From contig BCJU01000002.1 in assembly GCA_001600355.1 (NCBI GenBank), positions 2,604,001-2,668,000 of the forward strand: a stretch of DNA of 64,000 nt, in the 5' to 3' direction. The translations under genes were made by a program, and so were the position numbers. The stretch comes from Meira nashicola. Lineage: Eukaryota; Basidiomycota; Exobasidiomycetes; Exobasidiales; Brachybasidiaceae. This document shows, piece after piece, positions 26,250 to 36,127 of this stretch. The notes beneath the pieces are model-generated. The model ran no database searches. It was not told where the DNA came from and worked only from the letters and a program-made list of their open reading frames with translations. Positions within the stretch are counted from its first letter, which is position 1. Each line of letters starts with the position of its first letter.

Positions 26250-26972
26250 ATGACGGCAAACAATACTGAACCAGAAAAACACATCAAAGCAAGTCTTGCT
26301 TCTTCTTCCGGTGCATTGATTGCACCGAAAAAGCTTGAATTTGATACGATGCAAAGTATTGATCTTACGGCTGGTTTTCGTGCTCCACCTACAAGTCCTT
26401 GCAATACGTTTGTTGGAGGAAGTGGAATGGGAATGACAAATATGTTGTCAAATTTACGAATTGAAAATTGTTCTTTGCCACATATAACACCGGAAGACTT
26501 GATGACGCAAAACGAATTAATCAAACAAAGGAAAAGAGGTAGAAAATCTGCTCCACATGTTTCAACATTATTTGCAAATCCTATCAAAGAGAAAAATGTT
26601 CAAAATGAAGGAGAAGAAGAAAAAACAGAAGCAGATAATTCTTTTGCTTCATCCTCTTCAAGTATTCCTCCTTCATCTTCTCTCTTTGGCGGAGCAGGTA
26701 ACTATCCTCCACCAAATTCACCTGAAAATCCAATTTCATGTTCGATGATTGATTCTCAAAACGTTTCTTTGTTAGCCAATCTTTCATTTAATTCACAAGA
26801 AGAACAGCCAGAATCCTCATCATCATCTTCTAATTGCTGTTCATCAAAAAGTGGAAAGGGCCTCTCAACTTTCCCAATTGAAAACTCAATTGCATCTTAC
26901 TCACAAATTAGAGCAAATTCGTCAAACGTCCGATTCAAATCTTGGTATAGAGTAATGCTAACCTCAAATTAG
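26250..26972 (+). CDS. Small Ser-rich protein with AT-hook-like motif; uncertain C-terminus
   Basis: Not recognised. The 240-residue frame begins after an A-rich leader (AAATATGAC). It contains a basic AT-hook-like core, KQRKRGRKSAP (about 93-102), followed by Ser-rich disorder. The C-terminus is doubtful. After SSK at about 26849, the +1 frame reads VERASQLSQLKTQLHL and then HKLEQIRQTSDSNLGIE, ending at TAA 26953-26955. That is a leucine-rich helical segment more protein-like than the frame-0 tail. The switch coincides with a run of five A (26846-26850). Either one base is extra in the sequence, or there is a frameshift or an unseen intron. It lies in tandem after the DUF1752 gene. Confidence 0.6.
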   Translation: MTANNTEPEKHIKASLASSSGALIAPKKLEFDTMQSIDLTAGFRAPPTSPCNTFVGGSGMGMTNMLSNLRIENCSLPHITPEDLMTQNELIKQRKRGRKSAPHVSTLFANPIKEKNVQNEGEEEKTEADNSFASSSSSIPPSSSLFGGAGNYPPPNSPENPISCSMIDSQNVSLLANLSFNSQEEQPESSSSSSNCCSSKSGKGLSTFPIENSIASYSQIRANSSNVRFKSWYRVMLTSN

Positions 26973-27510
26973 TCAGGCATCTTCGATTGATTCAAATCAA
27001 AGCAAGACTACATTGAAATTCGATTCGACTTGATGTGGATATAAGAATATGAATGTATATGTATGTGCAGATAAAGAGAGTGTTTATATATATAAATATG
27101 TAATTTTCATCAACTTGAATTGAAAGTTGAATATGCAAACCAGGCATTTGCGCAAGAAGAAAGAGATACCTGTATGAATTTTTGAGATTGTTTGAACGAT
27201 TCTTTTGAGAGAAAATGCGAATTGTATGATGGAAAATGAAACAAGATATGACAAATGTACTTTTTGCGTGCGAATGAGAACGAGCTCTTTTTATTGGTGT
27301 AGAAAGAGAAAAAAATTGATGCCATGCAAAACTTCGACGATGAATGAATAAACAATAAATATGCAAATCAGATCATGATACCAAACCGGGTTATCACGAT
27401 CCGAGGGAATCATTTCTTGTATTGAGAGGAGAGGATGAAGAAAAAAAGAGAAAAAGAAAATTGTGCGCCTTTACTGTCTTGAGCAACTATGCAAAGCAAG
27501 GCTGTACGCC
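26973..27510. other. Convergent intergenic region
   Basis: 538 bp of AT-rich 3' flanking DNA with a TATATATAAATATG run near 27087. No gene recognised. Confidence 0.5.
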
Positions 27511-30500
27511 TTACCGATGCCTCATCTCGTTTACCATAGCAACATCTTCGCCCGTGATGCCCAGCAAATTAACATTTGTGCTTGAAGGATGTTGAGCAGA
27601 CATGGATCTTGCATGTGTGAAATGATGGTTGTTTTGCTGTTGCTGCTGTTGCAATACTGCAAGGTTCGGATGAGACTGTTGAGAAGCAGACATTTGCATT
27701 TGTTGTTGTTCTTGTTGCGGTGTATGAGTTTGCATATGACCTGAAGAAAATATGGGATCTGGACCAGAATGTGCCAGAGCATTCAATTGACCTTGCAAAT
27801 TTCCCAAAACGAAGTAATCACTTGGGCTCAATTGAGAAGGTTGTCGAGCAATGAAGGCCAAGACTACGTCCAAAGATTCCCGTGCTTCTTCCAACGTAAC
27901 TGGACGATCATCTCCTCCAGCTCCACTTGGAGATCCGGAAGAGGATGTATTGGTAGATTGAAGCATGCCCAATATATCATGTCGAACAGAAGGTGGACTT
28001 ACCATCATCCCGGATGGCGAATTATTGTCATGTGGATGATGTTGCTGTTGCATTTGATGGGCAGCATTGATCGTATTACGAAGATTGATCGTTGGACTTG
28101 ACACTGCTCGCTGTAAACCTTGCATCATCATCATTTCCGACGAAGGTCCATTTGGGTTACCAGGTCGGAATCCTCTTTGAGATTGCATTTGTTCTTGTTG
28201 CAACCTTTGCTCAAACATATTTCGCGCATGTTCATCACGACGAAGCTCTTGTACAGCTGCAGCAGTTGCAATAGCGACAGGATTATTCGTTTGTTGCGAT
28301 AATGCATTACTAGTTGGCACTTGTCCACTTTTCGTTCTGCGCAATTGCTCTCGGATCATATTCATCGAAATATTTCCTTCGCTTGTAGCATCGTCCGCAC
28401 TACCACTGCCACTTCCACCTCTGCTAAGCTCAGCAGACGCAGCAGTTCCTCTACGTCTCTTCGTCGCACCAGTGGCAGCAGAAGAGGATGATGAAGACGA
28501 AGAGGTGGCCATTGCATACCCCGAATCATCGTGCTGGTGAACACCATTGTTAGATTGCTCGCGTTGTATGCGTGAATTTGTCATGTTTTGATTTGGTAAA
28601 TGCATTCGTGCCATTGTTGCGTCAATTGGCGAAGCGCCACGGTGATTGGCCATATCATCATAATGACGTTTTGAAGCTTTTGGTGTTTCTTGAATAGCAT
28701 TCATATTGTTCTCATTCGAAGTAGAACGTGGCCTTTGCGGAGTAGAAGCATTTGGAAGCGCATTTGTCTGTGATGGTGGTGGTGAATAGAACATTCCTAC
28801 ATCTTGTTCCATCTGATTGGCCAATTGAGGATGTTGAAAGTGTGCTGGATGTTGCCCTTGCTGAGCAGTAGCTAATTCGAATCCAGATCGGAATGCTTCT
28901 TCGCGTTTCTGCTCATCTTCGGCACATAAGTGATCATTCGAATCTCCGAATCCAGGCGGCATTGCAGGCTTTGGTAGCTTATGTCTTTCTCTGAATTTTT
29001 CAACCCAACCCAAAGAAGCCTTGAATTGATCAACGCCGATGCCAAGTTCTTTTGCCACTTCCAAAGCACGATGTTTGATAGTCATGTCCAAAACTGGCGT
29101 TTCTTTACCGACTTCATCATTGATCCATTTGGCCAAACGTCCTTCAAGATCTGGGAATTTGCCCGTTCTATGTTTCATGATAAATGCAGATTGTCCTTCG
29201 TCCTGGATAGCAAGCCACTTTTCCTTATTTTTCAACGTTTTGCTCACCGTACTTCTTTCGATTCCGAATCGTATTGCTAAATCTTCCTGTCGAACTTTTG
29301 GATCGTCTCGTGCAGCTTCACAGATCGCCTTTCGATCGATATTGCGCAATCTAGTTTTCACCTTTGGGATTTTCTTACCTCCACTGCTCAAGAAATCGTC
29401 AGCAGAAATGGAAGAAGCCTGACTTGGAACAGCTGACATGGTTGTCGCGCTATTAGAAACACTATCCGTAGAGGTATCAATTGATGAGTCACCAGCATGA
29501 CGATGACTTGAAATGGAAGAATTGGGCGAAAAGTTACCAAGGAAAGCGGTGTGAGGATGATCAGGAGGTGACATTGACCGTGCAGATTCTGCTTGTTGTA
29601 CGCCAAAGCGGTCAAACGAGGAGGACGTATCAGTACCACGAAGTGGTCCACCTAATCTGAGTAAGCCATCATCTCCATTTCCACTCATTACGGCACCAAC
29701 TTGACCTAAACTTCGATTTTGACGACCAATTGCTTGCAATCGCGATTGTGCAGAGTCTGATCCGACACCTCTTCGCAAAGGCGAAGCACCAATGATATGT
29801 GTCTCATTAGCCTGCCTTAAAATCTCCATGTTGTCAATATCCATAGACATAGAGGATTCTGCAGATCCAGGCGTACGATGGTGAGATGATAATTCCCGTC
29901 TATGATGTGCAGCTCTCGGATCCGTGAGGCTGTTATTGCTATCAAGGCTAAACGTTCGTACATGATCATTGTGCTGATGCTGTAATTGTGCTCTAGTCAA
30001 GGGAGCAGGTGTTGCGAAACCAGCGTTCAGAGTAGTAGAATCACTGCGTTGTCGATTGTGTTGTTCGACAGCTGCAACAGCTGCCGCGGCAGCAGCAGCA
30101 TTTGGATCCGGGTTAAAGTTAGCGTTTTGAAAGAGAGCATTGTTAGCAAGATGTAGGGTATTGCTTCCATTCAAATCTTGACCACCATTCCGTTGTCTTT
30201 GAACATCATCAAATGATTTATTGGGAGATAATTGCTGTTGCATTTGCGATAGCCTGTAAAGAGTATTACCGTGCTCTTGTGAGAATACGTCATCAGTCAA
30301 AGTGGAGCCTTGCCCGAAATTTACCCAATCAGAGGCGGCAGCCGCCGCGGCAGCAGCGCTATTGACAGCGTTTGTAGTGGAAGGATGACCCAAGACACTT
30401 GCCAAATCTTGATGCTGCTGTTGCGTTTGCGATGGACCTGATGAAGTGGATAAGCTGGTTGTTGTATTGCTACTGCTATTCCTAGATTTCAATTGTACGC

Positions 30501-30663
30501 CAACGGGAGTGGAAGGTGCATGTGTTGTGACTTCTTCATTGCCGGGTATGCTGCTTATGGTACCATCTGAATTATGGACATGCTGCTGCTGAATGATATT
30601 ATTCGTTGCTCCATTACTTCCGTTTGCCTGCAATGCAGCTTGCTGGTTTCTCGTTAAAGGCAT
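27511..30663 (-). CDS. CENP-B/Abp1-type helix-turn-helix DNA-binding protein
   Basis: A 1,050-residue, Gln/Asn/Ser-rich nuclear protein. Residues about 431-580 hold a double helix-turn-helix of the CENP-B type. The first is KTRLRNIDRKAICEAARDD with VRQEDLAIRFGIERSTVSKT. The second (Tc5/CENP-B-like) includes FPDLEGRLAKWINDE and LGWVEKFRERHKLPK. No DDE transposase domain follows, so this is a domesticated pogo-type DNA binder like fission yeast Abp1/Cbh or a transcription factor. Poly-Ala (AAAAAAAA near 105 and 188) and poly-Gln runs flank the domain. A basic patch KRRRG with acidic neighbours may be a nuclear signal. The 2.4-kb gap upstream suggests a long regulatory region. Target sites are unknown. 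Confidence 0.88.
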   Translation of the reverse strand: MPLTRNQQAALQANGSNGATNNIIQQQHVHNSDGTISSIPGNEEVTTHAPSTPVGVQLKSRNSSSNTTTSLSTSSGPSQTQQQHQDLASVLGHPSTTNAVNSAAAAAAAASDWVNFGQGSTLTDDVFSQEHGNTLYRLSQMQQQLSPNKSFDDVQRQRNGGQDLNGSNTLHLANNALFQNANFNPDPNAAAAAAAVAAVEQHNRQRSDSTTLNAGFATPAPLTRAQLQHQHNDHVRTFSLDSNNSLTDPRAAHHRRELSSHHRTPGSAESSMSMDIDNMEILRQANETHIIGASPLRRGVGSDSAQSRLQAIGRQNRSLGQVGAVMSGNGDDGLLRLGGPLRGTDTSSSFDRFGVQQAESARSMSPPDHPHTAFLGNFSPNSSISSHRHAGDSSIDTSTDSVSNSATTMSAVPSQASSISADDFLSSGGKKIPKVKTRLRNIDRKAICEAARDDPKVRQEDLAIRFGIERSTVSKTLKNKEKWLAIQDEGQSAFIMKHRTGKFPDLEGRLAKWINDEVGKETPVLDMTIKHRALEVAKELGIGVDQFKASLGWVEKFRERHKLPKPAMPPGFGDSNDHLCAEDEQKREEAFRSGFELATAQQGQHPAHFQHPQLANQMEQDVGMFYSPPPSQTNALPNASTPQRPRSTSNENNMNAIQETPKASKRHYDDMANHRGASPIDATMARMHLPNQNMTNSRIQREQSNNGVHQHDDSGYAMATSSSSSSSSAATGATKRRRGTAASAELSRGGSGSGSADDATSEGNISMNMIREQLRRTKSGQVPTSNALSQQTNNPVAIATAAAVQELRRDEHARNMFEQRLQQEQMQSQRGFRPGNPNGPSSEMMMMQGLQRAVSSPTINLRNTINAAHQMQQQHHPHDNNSPSGMMVSPPSVRHDILGMLQSTNTSSSGSPSGAGGDDRPVTLEEARESLDVVLAFIARQPSQLSPSDYFVLGNLQGQLNALAHSGPDPIFSSGHMQTHTPQQEQQQMQMSASQQSHPNLAVLQQQQQQNNHHFTHARSMSAQHPSSTNVNLLGITGEDVAMVNEMRHR

Positions 30664-33064
30664 CTCGTAGTTATTCTGCGGGCTATTGAGGTGATGCGAA
30701 TGGCAAATCGCCTAAGCTTTTGCGAAGGGGATAGAATCCGATTCTACACTATTGAATTTGACCTTTTTTCATGTATGTTTTTCTTGGATTTTTTTGAAAT
30801 GTTGAGAAGACTTGAAATAGAGGTGATATAAAAGATACGAGTAGACTTTGCAGGAAGGAAAAAAAAAGAAAGAAAATATAGGTCGTTAGGAGTGTTCGAA
30901 GTCGAACTTTTGGTTGCTGCCGAGATGAATTGCTTGAGATCTGGCGGGTATTTTGCTGTTGCTGTTGCTTCTTTATAGCAAAAAGAAGAAGATGCTAGGG
31001 ATAATCGAAAGCAAACAGTGCGTGTATGCCTTTATGAAGAGTTGACAAGCAACAAGCGAATGTCTTGCCAATTACTACTTTATGATCTTGCGAGAAAGTT
31101 GCAAAGAAGCCAAAATCTTGTCCACCGCAGCATTCAAAGATCAGCAAAAGTGATGCACCAATTCATGCAATGTCCCCTTTTCTTGATTGTTTGATTGGTA
31201 TTGCCTGCTCCCTATTGACGATCACTCGTCAAAAGAAGGGACGTTACTGATTGACGAACAAATCAAGTTGTCTAACAGAACAACAGGCTGTATGAGATGA
31301 TGAAGAAAGGAAAGGAACAATCACCATTCAAAAAGAAAGGCAAGATGATCATTCAATAATCAAATGCCAGCAAAGGAAGTGGACTAAAAAAATCAGGCAA
31401 ATGACAAGCGTTCAAAAGTGATCTTCTTCATGTACGTACGTACGAATGTGGCCGGTGTGTGTGTGTGTGCTTTGTGTGGGCAAGTGTAGAAACGCGTATC
31501 AGCTCTCTGTTAATTTTTGAACAACAGGCAAAAAGGGAAGAATTGGAAAAAAAAAAGGATTTTTGCTTGATCAAAATGGGCTGCTTAGCACGCGTTTAAA
31601 ACACAGACTGAAGGATTGAAATGATGTAGAAATAGTAGTTTAGCGTGTGCATGCATTTGTGTGTATAATTTGAGTGAGTGCTTACTTCTGTTCTTTTTGT
31701 ACGACAGACAGGCACGGAGAAAAGAAAGAGCAACGGACGCCTCTTACATACATGTATATACTAGATCCTTTCTTGGAATTAAAAAAAAAGTGGCTATGAA
31801 GGTGCACGAACCTCCTTTATGACATAAGTGAGAATGAAATATCTGAGTCTGAAAAACGTGTCAAATGTGCTAAGAAAGATGACATTCGGAAACGTATCAT
31901 TCATATGTCAAATAGATCGATGACATATGTATTTTGAGAGAAGCAATCTAACGATCATTGTCTACATACAAAAAAAATACATGGGTACGTTCTTCTCTTC
32001 AAAGTACACATACACAATGTGTAGTCTATGCGAATGACGAATGCAAACGGATAAGGGCCGATAAGAAGCCGACATTATTGTATTTTCATTTTGATTAGCG
32101 CACTTTTTCATCTGTTAGGCGACAATGCAAAAAGGTCAATGCACTGCACACACACACACATTTTTTATTTTATCAACGCTAGAACATTAAGGATCCCGAA
32201 AATTTTCAATTCTCTTCCGGAATTTCAAAGACAAGAGATAGCGAAAACGATTGCGGAGCCGCAATACATACAGTAAGACCTGAATGTCAATCATGTAAGT
32301 GGGGAAGTCTGTCATTTATTTTGATGGCATATATGTAAAAAAGGAAATAACAGTTCAAAACTTCATATCGAGAAGAAAGCGGACGTTGAAAAATTAAATG
32401 CGAAGCACAAGCGCGCGGGGCTACGCATCACTGTGTCCGCATGCTCAAGATTTCTTCTGTTCATGCCGTCATTCGCGAAAATAAAAAAGCGGCATGGCGT
32501 TATTTAAAATAAAAGACAAAAAATACAATGTACATACGCATGAAAAGCTCGTGTGGGTATGGGAAAGAATTCTAATCGGAGAAAAGGAGGTAAAAATATC
32601 ACTGAGACGAAATAAAAAAGATACAGTGTAATAACAGCTTGCACTCCGCTGCAAGTCGGATTTTTGTTCATTAATAGCAAACGGCGAAAATTGCGTATTG
32701 AGGATTGTATTGGCGCGGGTTCGTAATCTATACTTGTAATCTCTAATCTTTATAGTGCAAATCTGTGCATGCATAAACGTATACATACTCACATTTATCT
32801 TTCTACAACGGATTCTTACGGGCTGTGTGCCTAGAGGCAACGACAGTGAGAAGAAGCAAAAATCAGCAAAAGGGGGAGAGATAAGCTTGCATGCAAAGTA
32901 TCTATCAAACCGTGCCTGACTATCATGTGTCATAATATTCAATCTCGCAATGCGCAAAAGGGATTCAGTAAATCAATACAAATAACGTACTTTAGTAAAA
33001 AGGGAATATAGTATGTAATAGTACAGATAATTATCCAGAGTTATTTAGCACGTTTAAAACCTTG
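30664..33064. other. 2.4-kb non-coding region with microsatellites
   Basis: The largest gene-free stretch. It lies upstream of the CENP-B-type gene and downstream of the Zn2Cys6 gene. It contains GTAC repeats (about 31433-31445), a GT run (31454-31470), a CA run (32147-32160) and many A/T homopolymers. Minus-strand frame 32469-32957 has no protein-like features. It may hold a long 5' leader or an untranslated RNA, but nothing is demonstrated. Confidence 0.5.
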
Positions 33065-35563
33065 TCAAATTGGCATTGTAGGTAACATACTAGCATGAAG
33101 AGAAGAAAAATAATCCGAGTTTCCAGGTTGAATTCCATTTTGTTGAACAGCATCTGATGAAATAGGATTTCCCATCGTATTTAAACCCAAATTTGCATTA
33201 TTATTATTCGCCGCCAAAGAATCCCAATCTCCTCCTAACGAATTTATTAATGCATTCCATTGACCATCATTCAAAGCAGGCCACCATTCTCCTGATTCAG
33301 GTGTTTCTTCTGCTACACTATTATTCCTGCTATCGGTAGAATGATTACCTGATGTAGTTGTTTGACCTGGAATATGTTCCGGTGAAGAGAAGAAACCGGA
33401 ATTTGAATTATTATTCAATATATCATTTCCATGTTGAGTATTGCTTCGATTTGCACTGAAATTGGTATTGGGAGTCGTATTACTCTTTGTCGAAGAAGGT
33501 GTTCCTGATTTGGGTAATTTTCTAAGATAAGCAGGTGATCGACTTGGTGCATCAGCAACATGAGCAACTCCAGGAGGAATATGTCCTGTTCCTTCTTCTG
33601 GCATCAAACTTCTGAATCCCGGCCATGTTTCTTTATGTGCATTTCGAGAATGTTCTGTATTCACGCTCGATTCGAACTTTTCCCTTTGCTTCGCCATACT
33701 TTCCCTTTCACGCAATCGACTTTGTTGTCTCTTTCCCGTCTTTGAAGCAGTAAATTTAGCTCGCAAAGTGTCTTTGCTTGTGCATAAAGCGATCAACAAT
33801 TCTTCGCATCTTTGTGCAACACGATCCTTTAAACTCAATACCGAAAGTGCATCTAGAACTTCGAAAATCTTACTTGCAAACCAATCCAATTCGGCACTTG
33901 TCTCTTTTTGTTCTTCTTCACCCAAATAGACAATCGCAAACGTTGAAGCAGCACAGAAAAGGTGACCTGAAGTCCATGAAACGCTATAAGCCAAATAAGG
34001 GCTAGTAGCAACTGCAATAATGATAGGAACTGCTTCGATGATACATTTTGCATGTTCCAGAGCAGACACACGCAATTCGACAGGAGCGTCAGAATCTAGC
34101 AAAAATTGTCGAGTGATCGTACACCTTTGCCTTCTTAGGGATGTATAAACGACCAAAGATTGACAAGCTCTTTGAATAGAGCTTGGTGTATTCATCGTAC
34201 TAAGGTTGCAAGCGTCTTCGAATTTCAATTCGCCACTTAATGCCTTCTCTCCAGCCATCTGAATCTCTGCATCCAAATCCTTTGCAGCTTGATATCGTTC
34301 TGGTGGAGAAAGGCGTAAGAAGTTGAGCAGAAATATTGCAGTCTTGTGAGCACAAACGGAAAGCAATTGTTTTTTCGAATGATAAGGATATGATGGTAAG
34401 AGATTCAAAGTATCTCCGATCAATTTACCTGTTTTGCTATCGTAATTTTCATCAGTGTAGTATGTGCCTTGCTGAAAGTTCGATCGTTCGGGCAAAGTAG
34501 GTGATCGTAAGAAATGAACGGATAAAAATCTGTCTAACATTTCAATATCAAGACCCATCCTTCTTCGCGATTCAATTTCCCAGTCGCTCATAGCAGATAA
34601 ATTCCACTTGTCCTCATCGAAAAGATGGATTGCACGGGCATATCGTAATAGCTTTCCCATTTCAATATCACACGAATCTGGCCATCCGTTGTGCGATAAA
34701 TAAAAAGTGAGATAAAGTTGAGCTTGCACTAGATCTGGACCTTGAGGTATAATTGTGAAAGGGCTGTCACTAGGTAATAATACCCTATATCCGTGCTCCA
34801 TGAATAACTTATGATCCTTTCTGTACGACAAACGTGATGAGGGATGTGAAGCTGGTGCTAAACATAGAGTATTACCTATCACAAATAATGTCAAAGCAGC
34901 AAACGTTCTTGGAACTGGCTTTCCATCCGCAAAATCTTTCCACGTTTCCATATACATTTTTGAATTGATAGCCGATAAAAACCAAGTCACTTCCACAAAA
35001 TAACAATCTAAAATGCTTTCTGCTTCTTCGCGTGGAGGTAGCCAAGCACGAATTTCGTCCCAACGAACAAAAGCAGAAACTCGATCTGCAATCACATCAA
35101 CCATTTCTGTTCTACCCAATTGCGCTTCTAATCCGCTGAGAGTTGTCTTTATAGATTGAATAGCAGACAAAACTGTTGTACGATCAAAATCTTGCTCATT
35201 CTTTTCCTTGACGGATAATGTGGAGCTTTTATTGCCATTTGCATTGGTGGTAGTTGTTGTACTTTTCACCTCGGATTCGGCTGATTCTGTCTTTTTGCGT
35301 ATCTTTTGAGGTCTTTGACTTGCCGGTAATGCTTGATTTGCACTTCTCGCATGATTACCTTTATCCTCCTTTCTTATCTGATTCGATTTTCCCCCATTTG
35401 TATCTTCCTCCATCACTTCTCCTGTATAACAAAATCTTTCTGTATTTCGTAAAACACATGAAGAGCATGGTTCAGTTCGATCGCATTTTGACTTTCTCTT
35501 TCTACATGGCAAACAACTAAGCCTTTGCATGCCTATTGGCACTTCTGGTTGTTGTCCAGTCAT
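33065..35563 (-). CDS. Zn2Cys6 fungal transcription factor
   Basis: An 832-residue regulator. The zinc cluster is C17-x2-C20-x6-C27-x5-C33-x2-C36-x8-C45 (LSCLPCRKRKSKCDRTEPC), followed by a disordered linker and the fungal-specific middle homology region from about 170 to 560 (LDCYFVEVTWFLSAINSKMY, then YLTFYLSHNGWPD). The C-terminal 200 residues are Asn/Ser/Thr-rich and probably activating. The start chosen is the ATG at 35561-35563. The open frame extends further upstream to 35659 but only with a TTG, and that stretch looks like leader. It is divergent from the RINT1/TIP20 gene. Target genes cannot be told from sequence. Confidence 0.9.
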   Translation of the reverse strand: MTGQQPEVPIGMQRLSCLPCRKRKSKCDRTEPCSSCVLRNTERFCYTGEVMEEDTNGGKSNQIRKEDKGNHARSANQALPASQRPQKIRKKTESAESEVKSTTTTTNANGNKSSTLSVKEKNEQDFDRTTVLSAIQSIKTTLSGLEAQLGRTEMVDVIADRVSAFVRWDEIRAWLPPREEAESILDCYFVEVTWFLSAINSKMYMETWKDFADGKPVPRTFAALTLFVIGNTLCLAPASHPSSRLSYRKDHKLFMEHGYRVLLPSDSPFTIIPQGPDLVQAQLYLTFYLSHNGWPDSCDIEMGKLLRYARAIHLFDEDKWNLSAMSDWEIESRRRMGLDIEMLDRFLSVHFLRSPTLPERSNFQQGTYYTDENYDSKTGKLIGDTLNLLPSYPYHSKKQLLSVCAHKTAIFLLNFLRLSPPERYQAAKDLDAEIQMAGEKALSGELKFEDACNLSTMNTPSSIQRACQSLVVYTSLRRQRCTITRQFLLDSDAPVELRVSALEHAKCIIEAVPIIIAVATSPYLAYSVSWTSGHLFCAASTFAIVYLGEEEQKETSAELDWFASKIFEVLDALSVLSLKDRVAQRCEELLIALCTSKDTLRAKFTASKTGKRQQSRLRERESMAKQREKFESSVNTEHSRNAHKETWPGFRSLMPEEGTGHIPPGVAHVADAPSRSPAYLRKLPKSGTPSSTKSNTTPNTNFSANRSNTQHGNDILNNNSNSGFFSSPEHIPGQTTTSGNHSTDSRNNSVAEETPESGEWWPALNDGQWNALINSLGGDWDSLAANNNNANLGLNTMGNPISSDAVQQNGIQPGNSDYFSSLHASMLPTMPI

Positions 35564-36127
35564 TTTTTCCGCACTGCCATATGTGGCGTATTCACTTGCT
35601 GTGAACAATGAAAAGCAGGTGGCAATTGTGATCGTGGGGAAGATGTAAGGTACCGACAATAGATTTTATTGATTATGAGTCCAAAAACATTTCAATCACT
35701 CTTCCGAAACCTTGTGACTAATAATTCATTCAAAAGAATATCCACATTAATTTGACATTTTTTGACACTTTGCTGCGAATATGCCTCGATTTTTATCCGA
35801 TAATTTATCAAATTAGCAAAAGCAACCCAAAAAAAATGGCCCGTTTCGGACAAGCAGGGCACGCATGCACTCACTCATAAAACGAAAGTGCACATGCTCA
35901 GCGACGGCGTAAGAACGCACTTCAGGGCGGCGGCGTTAGTGTCAAAAGAAGCCACCGGTGTGTAAATCGACTTTCAATACGCGCGGATGGGCCCCTCCGT
36001 AAATCCATTTAGTCTATTCATGATTTAAGCGTGTTCAGAAGATTGTTGCATCGAATAGTGCATTCATTCACTACACGTAAACAACTTTCTCCACACCATC
36101 ACGATTTTGAGTGCGATTTGGAGAAGG
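35564..36127. promoter_or_regulatory. Shared divergent promoter, Zn2Cys6 factor and RINT1/TIP20
   Basis: 564 bp between divergent starts. No TATA box or known operator is evident. GC-richer blocks occur near 35900-35995. Confidence 0.45.

Noticed and set aside
31454..31470. GT microsatellite as a possible recombination or Z-DNA element
   Set aside because: A short simple repeat with no other support for a function.
32469..32957. 162-codon minus-strand frame in the large intergenic region
   Set aside because: Composition is low-complexity and random; no domain, homologous segment or leader.
35564..35659. N-terminal extension of the Zn2Cys6 factor
   Set aside because: It begins with TTG and no upstream ATG is available, so the ATG at 35563 is preferred.
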